Of a stretch of 64,000 nucleotides of DNA, positions 1 to 10,665 are shown piece after piece. A model generated the notes under the pieces. The model was not told the DNA's origin and searched no databases. It saw nothing but the letters and a program-made list of their open reading frames with translations. The stretch comes from Seminavis robusta. Taxonomy: Eukaryota; Bacillariophyta; Bacillariophyceae; Naviculales; Naviculaceae. The stretch is taken from assembly GCA_903772945.1 (NCBI GenBank), contig CAICTM010000249.1, positions 21,417 to 85,416 of the forward strand, written 5' to 3'. Positions within the stretch are counted from its first letter, which is position 1, and every line of letters starts with the position of its first letter. The translations under genes and the position numbers were made by a program.

Positions 1-1010
1 TGCCATGATGCGCCGCGATCCAGTCGATGGGACCTGACAGATCAACCAAAAGAATCGAATCAACACAAGAGTTTTCTTTCAGTCTGGGAAGCCCGTAAGA
101 ACCAGTAACCTTAACTCAGCAACAGCAGCAAGAAGAAGAAGAAGAGGAACTTGAACTACACTCAGGCCGGTTCACCCAGGCAGTTTTCGCAACCGAGATG
201 CTGAGATGCTTGGACACACCATCCACTTGCTCAACGTTTGGCTGGCTATCATCCATGTCCCTACCGGTATGACATAGTATCACTCATCATTAAAATTAAA
301 TTTTTGCAACGCTGCAAACGGGATAGCCACCGTACCGTTAATAGTCTACTGTCTACTGTATTGATACCTTCTCAGAGTGAATAGAAAGCGTGTCGTTGAC
401 TTTGTCGTTCATGCATGCCTTTATTTAAAAAACAGACAGCTTCTATTAACTTATTTATTAAAGGTGTTTACCTTCAAATTTGAGGAAAAATATTCATAAC
501 TACAAGACTACATGTACGTCTAAGTTTACTGGTACTTTTGCTCCATATGATTTATGAGCACTTGCCGTACCGTCACCAAAAGTTCCGATGCGAACTCCAT
601 TTCCTCATTTTTAAGCTTTTTCGAGAACCGCAAAAAGCAAACGAACTGGCAAGCTCTTGCATTGATACAAGCCACCAGCCACAAGCTACAACATGTACCG
701 TATGTGGACTCGACTGTCACTCTACCAGCTACCTGTAGGTACCAGCCACCGTCAGGCATGGACTCGACTCGTTACCTCTCCATTCTGACTGGGTGCTTCC
801 TGGGTCCAGGTCTTAGATTCGATTGAATCCTTCGATTCTCCTGGCAGCCCACGCAACTGATCAAGTTTCCCAGTTTCCTTGTATCATAATTTCTACCCTC
901 ACCAAGTGTTCGAAAGTAGCTCGAACGGAAAAGCCCAAGAGCCGAAAATCTCAACAGAAAAGGTCCTCTAAATCGCTGCCCCCGACATCCAAGTCCTTTC
1001 ACCATCCATC
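1..1010. other. Non-coding leading region
   Basis: No gene could be supported here. A purine-rich AAG microsatellite lies at about 131-148. Short open frames between 526 and 1107 show no family resemblance and overlap one another on both strands. The last part is probably promoter and 5' UTR of the gene starting at 1011. Confidence 0.5.
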
Positions 1011-2368
1011 ATGCAAGCAAGAAGTCAATCTCAACGCAAAATGCCTCCGAAAGCCAGATCCTTGTAAGTCCAGATCTATCTCCGTTGGTTATATGCATAG
1101 AGACTGATAAATCGGCTCATCTTGTTATCTCTCTCTCTCCGGCGGTTAGCACGATGTTGGATCTTTTCAACAGCTCCTTCTCTAGATCTTTCAGAGGCAG
1201 CAGCAACAAACTCTCAAATTACAGCAACCATGCAAGAGATGAACAGAATGTCTTCTGTGCTGACTTCGTTTCAACCGAGTTCATCATTGACAATCTGAAG
1301 AAAGTCAGGAACAACAATGATGTAGTCAATATGGAAATTGAAGACCTCTTAACCAGTTCACACCATTCCCTGCTACCCTTCATCAAAGCTTTGCTGATCT
1401 CTGGGAAAAGGGAATGGCAGTCTGTCAGATTTGTTGATGATGTGGAATCTGATTTGTTTGCATTGTGGCAAACCCAGAAGCAAACCATCATGCAAGACTA
1501 TGAGGAATCTATTGATGATTGCAGCAAGTACAAGGACATTGTCTCCTTCAATGCCAACATTCATGTTGCTCAGGGAACACCCTACTATGTCTTGAGGGAT
1601 ATCCTACAATGCCTTAGACAAAGCAAGGACAAGACTATCGCCAAAGTCACCTTTGAAGGCAGCTTCGTTGGGATAGACACATCCCTTTTGCCATCCATGA
1701 TCAAAAAGATTATAGACCCTGCCACAGGAAAGACAAAAGAGGAAATCATTATTTCTGTTGAATCTGGTTGGTCCAAGTGCTCCGCACTTGATTGGAAGAT
1801 GACATTGAATGCTTGCTTGCGACAACTGCAGCAACCGATGGATGCAGCCACTGCTTCTGCCATACCAACAGAGACAGTCGGGGCACAAACACTTAATCCA
1901 CACCTTCAGAAGGCATCCACTAGCAAGGCGCCACTTAGACGAGTGAGGACATCTGAAGGGCCACATGGCATGAAGAGGAAGCACTCGCTTCGCAGACTTA
2001 AGTCTGTCAATGATAGTTCCTCTCCAACTGGTCCGCAGAGGTCTGTTTCTTTGCCTTTGCAGAAAAGAGAAGCACAACAAGACATTGGGGGCAGTGCTAA
2101 CATGTCAAAGCCAACTGTGGAGCGGAAGTCTCGAAGACAGAGGCTCTCTAGCAACCAAAAAGCTCCCAAACAGCCAAAAGACATGTCCTCAAAGTTAGGT
2201 TGTACTGACAGCCCCTCTTCGTCTTCAAAAGCCCACTTGTTTTCTGGGAGTGCAGAATCACCCGACTATGATTGGAAGATTGGTGTATACCTCAACAACA
2301 ATGATCACCAGAATACGATTGGAAGATTGGTGTATACCTCAACAGTATATGCTCCCAAAGCAGCCTAG
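1011..2368 (+). CDS. Unrecognised protein, two exons
   Basis: I do not recognise this 423-residue protein. Exons are 1011-1063 and 1150-2368; the 86-nt intron has a GTAAGT donor, a CT-rich tract and a TTAG acceptor, and it joins a short basic N-terminus (MQARSQSQRKMPPKARS) in frame to the large exon. Residues about 30-250 look like a folded alpha/beta domain; 260-390 is a low-complexity basic and Ser-rich tail with repeated RR/RK clusters, possibly a nuclear signal. The last residues are distorted by a direct duplication of 28 bp (2270-2297 and 2317-2344, offset 47 bp) that shifts the frame, so the C-terminus probably differs from relatives. It is convergent with the hydroxylase gene. Reality of the gene is fairly sure, function unknown. 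Confidence 0.65.
2270..2344. repeat. 28-bp direct duplication, offset 47 bp
   Basis: Two identical 28-bp copies occupy 2270-2297 and 2317-2344. The 47-bp offset is not a multiple of three, so the copies are read in different frames at the end of the upstream gene. Confidence 0.9.
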
Positions 2369-2867
2369 CAATTGGTTTGCTTCACATATTTTGACTCCTG
2401 ATCAAGAGCCACACCAAATCAGCGCTGCTAGGAGGGGAGAGCCGAGGTTATACTAATGAAGTAGGAGACCGGGAGCACCCCCCAAAGCAGGTCTTGGTGT
2501 GCCACTAGTTCAAATCTTGTTTGGCTGTGTGTTTGTTTCATTGCATAGGGAGTTAAACCCTAACAAAATGATAGAACTACCATGTACCATGCATTTATTC
2601 AATTCCCTATCTGCCCTATGCTAGATCTAGTAGACTGTTTTGGGTTTTATGTTGTGTAAATTATGAGCTGTTTAGCTAGATCCAGACAGGTATATAACCT
2701 GTCTGGCCAAACCTGCATTGGCTGGACTGAGCCTGCCATGCAGTCATGCCTATTGCACTATCCCTATGGATTTCGGCTTGCAAACTCCATCCATCTAGCC
2801 TTTTATTCTAGATACACACAATTGTTCCATCATGGAGATTCAACCACCTAGCATGGGGCACATTATC
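2369..2867. other. Convergent intergenic region
   Basis: This stretch separates two genes that converge. It holds a perfect 10-bp hairpin (2682-2706) and otherwise AT-rich sequence likely to carry the 3' UTRs and poly(A) sites of both neighbours. Confidence 0.6.
2682..2706. repeat. Perfect hairpin between convergent genes
   Basis: Arms 2682-2691 (ccagacaggt) and 2697-2706 (acctgtctgg) are exact reverse complements around the loop ATATA. It may act as a 3'-end or RNA-stability element, but that role is inference. Confidence 0.8.
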
Positions 2868-4145
2868 TTAAGACTCCTTCTCTTTCTCCACTTCTGCCAC
2901 TGAAGGTGGTCCTTCATAGGGGGCAAAAGTTCCCACCAAGTTATCGTACAAAAACAAATGTTGAGCATAGTTGATGGTAAACTTGCGGTGGTGCATTTCA
3001 TGATTGCCGGATTTGTATCTCAGTAGTCCAGGAATGACATCAAACTCGACATCATATGGTGCATGATTGAACATGCCCAATATTGCATGGATATTGACAA
3101 ACAGGAAAATGGAAATGCCATGAGCTCCTGTGGGTCCATAAGTAGCTGCCAGTATGGCTATCCACATACCCCCAACACCCAAAACAAAATGTTCAATTGG
3201 GTGTTCATTTATAGCATCCCAATAGCCTCGAGTGGGATAATGTTCTCGATGATGATGTTTGTGGATGAGCGAATAATTCCAGGGTTGGTGCATCAGGTGG
3301 TGCATGGGTGCATACCACAAATCTTGGACTATGAACATGATGGCCAATGACCCCAGCAAGCTGAGAATGTGAAATTCTTGCCACTGCAAGGGTGTGTGAG
3401 GTGAATGCCAGAGAAAATGACCCAGTTGTAAGAAATACACCCATTCATCAAAGGTGTTAATCATCAAGTAGACACAGGATTTGGCATCCAAGTCAGCAGT
3501 TCGAACAGGTTTGGGTGTTGTTCGGGTTGGGAGCAAGTTCTTGCGGCCACCAACCACAGTTTCCGCAAGTAACACAAAGATCACATTCTCATGCACACAT
3601 ACAAGACCTCTGAGCAACGCAGCTCCAATCAACCATTGCACCAGTGACATTTCCCAGGGATTCACCAAGCCAGGGTATTTGTAGGACAGGCAGCCAACAG
3701 CTACTGTGGTGAGCAAATCAAATAGGATGCTCTGTAGTTGTTGCTTGTCCCATTGGTTCCTTGGACAGGGCATCTTGGGTGCAGCACCGCTTTTCGTGGC
3801 ATCAGTGGTACCTCTACTGATACCGGTAGTGCGGGCCAATGTCTTGCTGGTAGCTGGGGACAATGTCTTGCTGCTAGTTATTGTGGAGGTCGTTGATACA
3901 GATATTTTTGACCAGGGATCGAGAACAATGCATGCGGGATGGACCCATGTGCAACGCAGCTAAGGATCCATTTCGATTATCATCGTCAGAGACAAAGGTG
4001 AGGCAAGCTTCGAGCGGTGAGCGACGAGGATCGACATTCACTTCGTTCGTACCTTGTAGTTCCACTGATCGTCGTCCTGATCTTTCCCAACCGGCGCCTG
4101 AGTTACCGTCGTCTGGTTCATGGTATTCCCGTCCGTCATAGTCAT
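2868..4145 (-). CDS. Fatty acid hydroxylase / sterol desaturase family protein
   Basis: A membrane di-iron oxygenase of the fatty acid hydroxylase superfamily (ERG3/ERG25/C5-desaturase type). It probably hydroxylates or desaturates a lipid or sterol in the ER, but the substrate cannot be read from sequence. The histidine clusters are HHLMH, HKHHH and, near the C-terminus, HEMHH, with hydrophobic segments before and between them. The long reading frame lacks an ATG before residue MPCPRN at 3773. An upstream exon at 4145-4053 starts with ATG, encodes 31 polar residues and ends in AAG|GTACGA; splicing to the acceptor CCTTAG before 3959 removes 93 nt in frame and gives 394 residues. Acceptors before 3866 or 3842 also keep the frame. 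If no splice is used, translation would start at 3773 (301 aa). Family assignment is secure, N-terminus less so. Confidence 0.8.
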
Positions 4146-4770
4146 GGTGGCGTGCTTTTTACTTTTGGTTTGCTTTGGATGCACTGTGCTTGTAGTATTG
4201 ATTGTTGGGTTTTATCCTGTATGAGCTTCGAGATCGGCAAGGGCAAGATTGATTGATTGATTGATTGATTGATTCTCATTCGAAGTTCGAATGATACGTT
4301 TTTGGCAGCTTTCCGTGATCACGAATGATATGGCGCTCCATGTTCAATCCATGCATCCATCCGTCCTTCAATCCGTGTACAGTACTGGAGCTCTCTGACC
4401 ATTTGAAGCCCTTGGTGCCCTGACAGCCTGTGTGATAGCTGCCGGTAGGTTGTTTGGGCTGTTCGGGGGTCGCGGTTAGCTTGGAAGCGACCCACGCGGA
4501 ACACAATGATATCACACGGCCGGTAGCAAACATGCAAAACCAAACCTAAACGCGGCGCATTGCCGTTCGATTGATCGTTCGAAGCCGTTTATTGCACGGG
4601 AATGCGCTACTCGGGACTCATTGTAATAGGTTTTGAGCTCTATTTCGATCAAAGGATGAATGGACGCAGGAGACGAACCATGGCAACACTTCTTCGACGG
4701 AGCCAACGAATTGAGTTGGCCACTCTTCATTCAGTAACTACTATAACGTGCTATTGTCATCACCATCATC
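4146..4770. promoter_or_regulatory. Divergent promoter region, hydroxylase / eIF3k
   Basis: These 625 nt lie between divergently transcribed genes and must hold both promoters. Visible structure is a (GATT)7 microsatellite at 4247-4274 and a near-perfect palindrome cattcgaa-g-ttcgaatg at 4277-4293. No TATA box was assigned. Confidence 0.45.
4247..4274. repeat. (GATT)7 microsatellite
   Basis: Seven uninterrupted GATT units in the divergent promoter region. Confidence 0.95.
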
Positions 4771-5475
4771 ATGGCTGCCACTCCCACTGAAGACGAAATC
4801 AAGGCTCTTGTAGCATCTGCGTCTCCCTACAGTCCCTCGAATAAGGTCAAGCTGGAGGCGTACTTGCGAGCACAGGCCACCGGAAACGCTGCTTATTCGT
4901 TTGAAGCCAATCGCATTCTGATGAAGTTGTATCAATTCTTCCCTACCACTGCTACCGTGGATGACAAGGAAAAGGAACGGACCAATTCATCCCTCTCCTT
5001 GGTCTTGGCATTGCTGCAGTACCCCAATACCACGGATCTTCTAGCACTCAGTTGTCTGATCCCTGAACGACTCAAAGCCCAAGAACCTTGCGCCAGCATT
5101 CTGCAATGCGCCGAATACTTGGATGCCTGCCAATTCACCGAATTTTGGAATGTCTGGAAATCTCTGGAAACCAATACTCATGCAGCCATTGCAGCTGTTC
5201 CTCTGACCAAACATCATGCAGTGCTTCAGGCTGGAATTTGCTCGGTATTGGCACTCACCTATCGAACGGCGCCGCTCAAAACGGTCCTGGCCGCACTGGA
5301 CATTGCCTCGGGGGCAGAATTGACCAGTCGCCAAGATTTGGTGGGAATTGATAAGGCAGATGCCAGCAATGTCTATTTTGGTGCCACTGCCGACAATACC
5401 AAACGAAATCGAGTCTTTCAGGATGTGGACTTTACCTCCATTTCCAATCTCATGGCCAAAATTTCCAAGGAGTAG
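4771..5475 (+). CDS. EIF3K: Eukaryotic translation initiation factor 3 subunit K
   Basis: A 234-residue intronless gene for the smallest PCI-domain subunit of eIF3, the scaffold of the 43S pre-initiation complex in the cytosol. Length matches the family (about 220 aa). Diagnostic sequence is the N-terminal block with PYSPSNKVKLEAYL, followed by EANRILMKLYQFFP, the central CASILQCAEYLDACQFTEFW segment, and the C-terminal VDFTSISNLMAKI, the last matching the family's DFDSVSSIMA-type end. The N-terminal half should be the HEAT-like (HAM) part and the C-terminal half the winged helix. The ATG at 4771 sits in a good context (catcATGGC) and is the first in frame. eIF3k is a non-essential subunit in several organisms. 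Assignment is strong. Confidence 0.92.
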   Translation: MAATPTEDEIKALVASASPYSPSNKVKLEAYLRAQATGNAAYSFEANRILMKLYQFFPTTATVDDKEKERTNSSLSLVLALLQYPNTTDLLALSCLIPERLKAQEPCASILQCAEYLDACQFTEFWNVWKSLETNTHAAIAAVPLTKHHAVLQAGICSVLALTYRTAPLKTVLAALDIASGAELTSRQDLVGIDKADASNVYFGATADNTKRNRVFQDVDFTSISNLMAKISKE

Positions 5476-6274
5476 ACATACATGTACTACTATTAATAAT
5501 AAAAGTTGGAGAGCAGGAGTAAACAAAACACTAACAGCTACATATCTCACACAACATTGACTTCAAGGTAGCCTCAATGACTGGAGCTTACAACAACAGC
5601 CAAATTCTGAAATTAGTCGTCTAACTTGAAAGCAGCCCTTCAACCCAAATTTCCAAATGAACACGCAGGTTCTTATCGTTGTAGTACACTGCTATTTGCA
5701 AACAGAATGCGGGCTTGGAAGATCCAGCTAGCTAGGGGCTACTACATTGATCAATACAGACGTTGCATATAGCTGATCTCCGGTTTTGTCGTTCTCCCCT
5801 TCCTCTACTTTCCTCCCCTCTTCTTTCCTTGAGAAGTCACCTTGGAACCTTTCTCGTAGGTTGGTGAATCGGTGGCGCAAGGTTCTCGTCCAGCCTACCA
5901 GTACCATCGCAGGTCTTCATCGATGTCGTGATCATCTCGTGTACCGTACGGGGTGGTCAATGCTCTGAAAATACCTAAAGGAAGAATGCCAACAAGCAAG
6001 CTAAAGCTTGGCAACATATGTGTTCTACTATACGAAACCACGGGTACAATCCAAGTGTCTGACTACAGTCTACGGTACGGTATCGGTACGGTAGTGTCCA
6101 ATGACCAAAACCACCCAACAAACTCAAGTTTCACACCCGTGAAACTGTCAAATCGTGACAGCCCAGAGCTCAGCGCGCCCGTCCTTACACGCTCACAAAG
6201 GACTTTTGATGATCGACCCCAGAAACGAGCAGAGTAGAGTACTTCCACCTGCCGCAGTAAAGTAAACCCTCGCC
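5476..6274. other. Intergenic, promoter of protease gene
   Basis: No gene seen. Near the 3' end are repeated ACGGTA/CGGTAC words (about 6070-6095). The last 100-200 nt should hold the promoter and 5' UTR of the gene at 6275. Confidence 0.5.
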
Positions 6275-7457
6275 ATGGGTGCATGCTCAAGCAAGTCGCA
6301 AGAGCTTGCCCTCGATGAGTCAATGAAAGACTTCCGACGAGAGATGGAGTTCCGACGAGAGATGAGACAGTCATTGTACAAAATCGATTCGAACGTGAGA
6401 TTGCTTTGCGAAAGCACGCTCTGTCCAACTGCGACGATGATGGCAAAAGGCCTTCACTGTATCGATACTTGTAGGAACGAACCGAATTGGCCATGGCCTC
6501 CATGTGAAACTTGAAGGATCCGAGCTCTTCATCCTCACCGCGGCACACGTTGCGTGTAGGTTGATGGCCAAGGAAGACGTCTCGGTCGAGTGGTTTCCTT
6601 GGAAAGACAATGCACATGTGGCAGGGTTAGACGTGAAGGATGTGTTCATTCCACGATCATGTGTTGAGACGGGTCAAGCTGATGTAGGCCTTATCCAAAT
6701 CGAGTTCCTTGGCGTCAACGTGGAAGAAAGCATGGAATCACATCCCATTCTCGTGTCCGACCATCACCAGGTTGGACAAACGGTTGTGGGTGTCGGTTCA
6801 ACCGCATTCCATATCAGGGGAGATCATATTTTCTCAGAAAACGAGCGAAGAATGGTCAACTCACCCTCCAGACCTGGCATGAGTGGTTGTCCCCTGTTTG
6901 ATTCGACTGGCGCTGTCTTTGGGGTGGTCCATGGTTCCACCAAGCATCGTGCCAGCACTCTGCGTAATGCAACGGACAGTGGCGGTCAACCTTCTTCCTT
7001 CTTGTACTGCGACTATCCCTTGAAAGTCAAGCACACGCTGCTAAAAGTCGGTCAACGTTGGTGCGTGGCACTTGAAAAGGCAGAGGCATTGCCCGAAGAA
7101 TTCTCTGATGGCTTGATGGCCGAATCGCTCGACAGTAGTGATATATTGAACGACAACCATCGAACATTCGTAAAAGACTTTGGAGCCACTCTGGAACTCG
7201 ACAAGAAAGAAATCCAAAAGTTGAGCATGAACGGAATGATGATTGACCTCGCAAACAAGAGTCTACCTAACGAGGAGTCGGAACGGTTGGAACTACCCGG
7301 GGATGGAGAACACATCGTGGTGTTAACCCCAGTTCGAATGCAGGAGACTACAGGGATACCAACCTATCCATTGTCACAGGGCCACTCGAATGGCATCCCA
7401 GCCGTCACTCCTTCTCCCGAGAAACTAGGCGTTGGGGCAAGTGAACAACCACAGTAG
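6275..7457 (+). CDS. Trypsin-like serine protease with N-myristoylation motif
   Basis: A 375-residue trypsin-fold protein from two exons, 6275-6394 and 6450-7457. The 55-nt intron (GTGAGA donor, AAAAG acceptor) is needed: it joins ...YKIDSN to AFTVSILVGTNRIGHG, the first beta strand of the protease fold. The catalytic triad is visible as H73 in LTAAHVA, D118 in ADVGLIQI and S185 in RPGMSGCPLFD. The protein begins MGACSSKS, an N-myristoylation consensus with an adjacent Cys for possible palmitoylation, and has no signal peptide, so it may act on the cytosolic face of a membrane. The context cgccATGGG supports this start. After the protease domain (to about residue 245) comes a 130-residue tail without a recognised domain. 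The family also includes inactive members, but here all three triad residues are present. Substrate unknown. Confidence 0.78.
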
Positions 7458-7583
7458 AGTTTAGGGGCTACGTGATTCATGTGTGCTACTTTGGTGCCAC
7501 AAAAGACACTTCCAAATGGAAATGTTACCCTCGTCATCCTTTGGCGACTAAAGCAGATTGTCTGACATGGTTAACTAATTTAG

Positions 7584-9443
7584 CTACCCCTCCAGCTTCC
7601 ATGTGTCATCTTGACAGAGTTCCACCAACTCCAAACATCGTTCACTGGGTATCAGTTTCCGATGACCCTTGATCTCTCGAATCACCTTGTCCATGCGTCG
7701 TTTTCGATCCCCCAGCTTGTATCCAAATCTGGCATAGGTTTCGAGCAGCAGTTCGTACGAACGCATGTTGGGAGCACAGGGGTTTTCCTTGATATATCGA
7801 CGGTACTTGTTCATATCCACTAACAATCGTTCGACTTGCGTAATGGGCGTTGATAGTTTGTAATGTCGACTAATCGACCAGGCCTGCAAGACGGCATTGT
7901 ACGTTTCCACAGTCGGAGACGGCAATACCTTGAGACGTGGGTTGTCTTGTCGTTCCAGTTCGAGCATTCGTTGCAGAATGTTTTCGGCACTCTTGGCTCG
8001 ACGGTATTCAGGAACGCATCCCCAGGCGTGAATCACCAAGAGACAACTGGTTTCATCCGGTTGGCACCATGCAGCCGTGTCACTCGGTAAAGAAGTTTCC
8101 ACAGAGGATGATGTTGTCTCAGGTTCTTCCAAGTTGAGAGTTTTTTGTTGACATTGGCTGACCCATTTGGAGAGCACCAGACCCGCTTCAAATCCCTTGC
8201 CTTGATGTGACATTGCCGCGAGGACATGATTGTACATGCTGGTAGTGGGAAGCGGCAAATGTTGACGGTAGATTGTTGTGGCCTCATTGCTGCTTCTGTG
8301 TGGCGCAATGAGACGATCCAACAGTGCCTTGGCCTTGTCATATGCACCTGCTTGTGCGTACATTTCAATGAGCCAAGAATATACGCTGGGTTGCGGCAGC
8401 CATTCTTCGTTTATGCTGGTTCTTGCTGGATCATGATTGTGGCGTTGTGCTCGCCGCCACATGAAATCGACGTTGCCGTGTACTCGTTTGGCGGCATACA
8501 AGTAGTCTTTGCTTTGCAGTGTATTGTCGCTGTTTGCCGATACGACGGCAGTTTGCCACGCCAAATTGACCAGATGGCAAGTCTCCGGGTTGGGTTGAAT
8601 AATTGTCACGGGATTGGCCGCTTTCTTTGGTGCTTGAGTCACCTTGGCGAGAATTCTATTCACTTGCATGCCCGAATCGGGTTTACCCGAAATTGCCCAG
8701 CAGCGAAGGACGGTATTCAAACTGTTGGTCAATGTAGTTTGTTGGGATTTGGCTTCTTTGGTTGTTGGCTCCTGAATCTTCCAACCACTAATGAGTTTCC
8801 AAAACGAACGTTCGGCTTGTTCTGGATTTCCAGCTGGTGGCTCTTGGGACCAAAGAGAAACTAAAGTTTGATAGCAAGCCACGGAAGGTGGTTGGATGCT
8901 CGGATCCTCTTGGCTGAGACGTTCCAGGTCATTGACAATGGTTTCTGCCATAATTTGGGTACGCTCCCCCATACCCACTTTTTGTAATCGATCCAGTATT
9001 GCCTCGGCCAAATCTAGCAGAACACCTTCTTGCTCCTGATAGTTTATGCTTATTTCTGTCCAGAGTTGATGTGCATCCTCGAGTGCTTGTGGGTCGTCAG
9101 ACTTGAGTCTCTCTATTAGCTTTGTGAATTTGTCGTTGTTCGTTGACTTGGATGCATCTGATTTTTCTGACTCCAATGTATCTTGCTTTCCCAATTGTGT
9201 GGAAAATTCAGCAGTGCTTCTCCATCCTAACGACCCCTTAGCTGTGTTATTCCATCTACCTAGAGCAGTAGAACTCCATTGTTGTGGAGCTACTACGCCA
9301 TCATGGTCACGTCCGACGAAAATTGATGCATTTCTTGAGACAACAGAGGGAGGAGGGTACCTTTGACGCCTACGGTATTCACTGATGAGGCCATTAAGAC
9401 GCTCTTTTCGAGGTAGCGGCAGCGGTCGCATCAAACGAAACAT
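7584..9443 (-). CDS. Pentatricopeptide repeat (PPR) protein
   Basis: A 619-residue intronless protein with degenerate PPR motifs, for example TTSMYNHVLAAMSHQG, TVETYNAVLQAWS and NMRSYELLLETYARFG, plus earlier helical pairs such as SVACYQTLVSLW and PSVYSWLIEMYAQAG. PPR proteins bind organellar RNA and guide processing, stability or translation. The N-terminus MFRLMRPLPLPRKERLNG is basic and lacks acidic residues for about 45 positions, consistent with a mitochondrial presequence; there is no signal peptide, so plastid targeting is unlikely. Diatom PPR proteins of this type often have a long N-terminal helical region and a few clustered repeats in the C-terminal half, as here. The gene converges on the protease gene with a 126-nt gap. 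Target RNA cannot be inferred. Confidence 0.8.
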   Translation of the reverse strand: MFRLMRPLPLPRKERLNGLISEYRRRQRYPPPSVVSRNASIFVGRDHDGVVAPQQWSSTALGRWNNTAKGSLGWRSTAEFSTQLGKQDTLESEKSDASKSTNNDKFTKLIERLKSDDPQALEDAHQLWTEISINYQEQEGVLLDLAEAILDRLQKVGMGERTQIMAETIVNDLERLSQEDPSIQPPSVACYQTLVSLWSQEPPAGNPEQAERSFWKLISGWKIQEPTTKEAKSQQTTLTNSLNTVLRCWAISGKPDSGMQVNRILAKVTQAPKKAANPVTIIQPNPETCHLVNLAWQTAVVSANSDNTLQSKDYLYAAKRVHGNVDFMWRRAQRHNHDPARTSINEEWLPQPSVYSWLIEMYAQAGAYDKAKALLDRLIAPHRSSNEATTIYRQHLPLPTTSMYNHVLAAMSHQGKGFEAGLVLSKWVSQCQQKTLNLEEPETTSSSVETSLPSDTAAWCQPDETSCLLVIHAWGCVPEYRRAKSAENILQRMLELERQDNPRLKVLPSPTVETYNAVLQAWSISRHYKLSTPITQVERLLVDMNKYRRYIKENPCAPNMRSYELLLETYARFGYKLGDRKRRMDKVIREIKGHRKLIPSERCLELVELCQDDTWKLEG

Positions 9444-10375
9444 TGTCTTGGATGTGTGGTGCTCTAATAAGGATGGATCATTGTCATCCGCTGCCGCAAC
9501 TTATTAGATGGTTGAAAGCAACAAATGAATGGATGCGACAACGCAGAATCTTTTGACCAGTAGTTGAGGTAATTCAATTGTTTACCTCGCCCTTAGGAAT
9601 GAATCTTTCGATTCGATTGAAGATTCGATTGGATTCGAATTGAGATTCTCATTCACACACATACATGTTTAGCGATAGAATGATAGAATGATACCGTACC
9701 AACCGTACGTTGTGTCAGTGGAGAAGACACTTTCTGTATTTTCGTTATATCATTGAGTTCTCCCTACCAGTTTACAGAGTTCGCTCGGAAAAAGAAAGCA
9801 TGTTCAAAGGGAGCTGGCAACCGGCAAAGACCTTCTGAAATGACTTGCTGAGAGTAGCTTGTATCTTCGGGGTGTTCATGATTAGCTAGCTAGCCAACCG
9901 GTATTGTGGTACGGTAGCCACTACTGTAATGGAAACTGGTAGGTACCGTAGCGTAGCTAGTAGCTAGCTACAGTTTAGAGCCGAGAGTAGCGTAGCCCCA
10001 AACCCCACAGCCTCCGCCTCCATGTTGTTGTTGTTCACTCGCCACTGGTACTGGCAGGGTTGCTTGGGTAACATAGGATGTGAAAACATGCATCCTGCAC
10101 CTAATTTGCCTCTAGGCTTCGAGTTTCACCTCTGCATGCGCTCTACTGCTATCCCCCCCACCTGCATAGAGGTCCATCCTTTTGCGTGGGCCCAATGATA
10201 CTCTAGCTCTCGTTGAGCAGGGTATCCCACCCTGTACAGGTGCCCCTTCCACGTGTCTCCAACTAGTGCTTCGAGAACATGCTGTCTTGTCTTGATCCTA
10301 CTAGTGGTAGCTAGCTAGTCGTTCGGCAACTGTTGCTCAACTCCAAGAATGAAGAAACAAAACACACACACAACT

Positions 10376-10665
10376 GGGGGATGGAGAAATCCATTGCCGT
10401 TCATGGCCGATCAGTGCACACCCATTCCAAGGCAGTGGTAAACAGTGGTCGACAGCGGTGGCAAAAATTGGCAGTGGTAACAGTGGTAAAAACAGTGGTA
10501 AACAGTGGTAAAGCTAGCGGTAAACAGCGGTAAAGAGAGCGGTAACAGTGGTAAAGATAGCGGTAACAGCGGTAAAGATATTGACAGTGGTAGACAGTGG
10601 TAAGCCATGATGACTTCGCCAAAACCGTGGTGGACAATAATTTGCAATGGATTTCTCCATCCCCC
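10376..10665. repeat. Foldback element with 22-bp inverted repeats
   Basis: Arm 10376-10397 (starts gggggatggagaaatcc) and arm 10644-10665 are exact reverse complements over 22 nt, 246 nt apart. They enclose a GTGGTAA-type minisatellite. There is no clear target-site duplication directly at the arm ends and no coding capacity. It could be a non-autonomous mobile element or a locally generated foldback. Confidence 0.75.
10431..10604. repeat. GTGGTAA/GCGGTAA minisatellite
   Basis: About fifteen imperfect copies of a 9-12 nt unit built on cagYggtaa, with spacers such as agata and gctag. Unit length varies, so reading frames across it are not conserved. Confidence 0.9.

Noticed and set aside
2504-2520. 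tRNA-like T-arm (ctagTTCAAATcttg)
   Set aside because: One stem mismatch, and no matching D-arm, anticodon arm or acceptor stem lies upstream.
10333-10647. Open frames on both strands with Val/Asn or Leu/Pro repeats
   Set aside because: They are translations of the GTGGTAA minisatellite and have no fixed frame or start.
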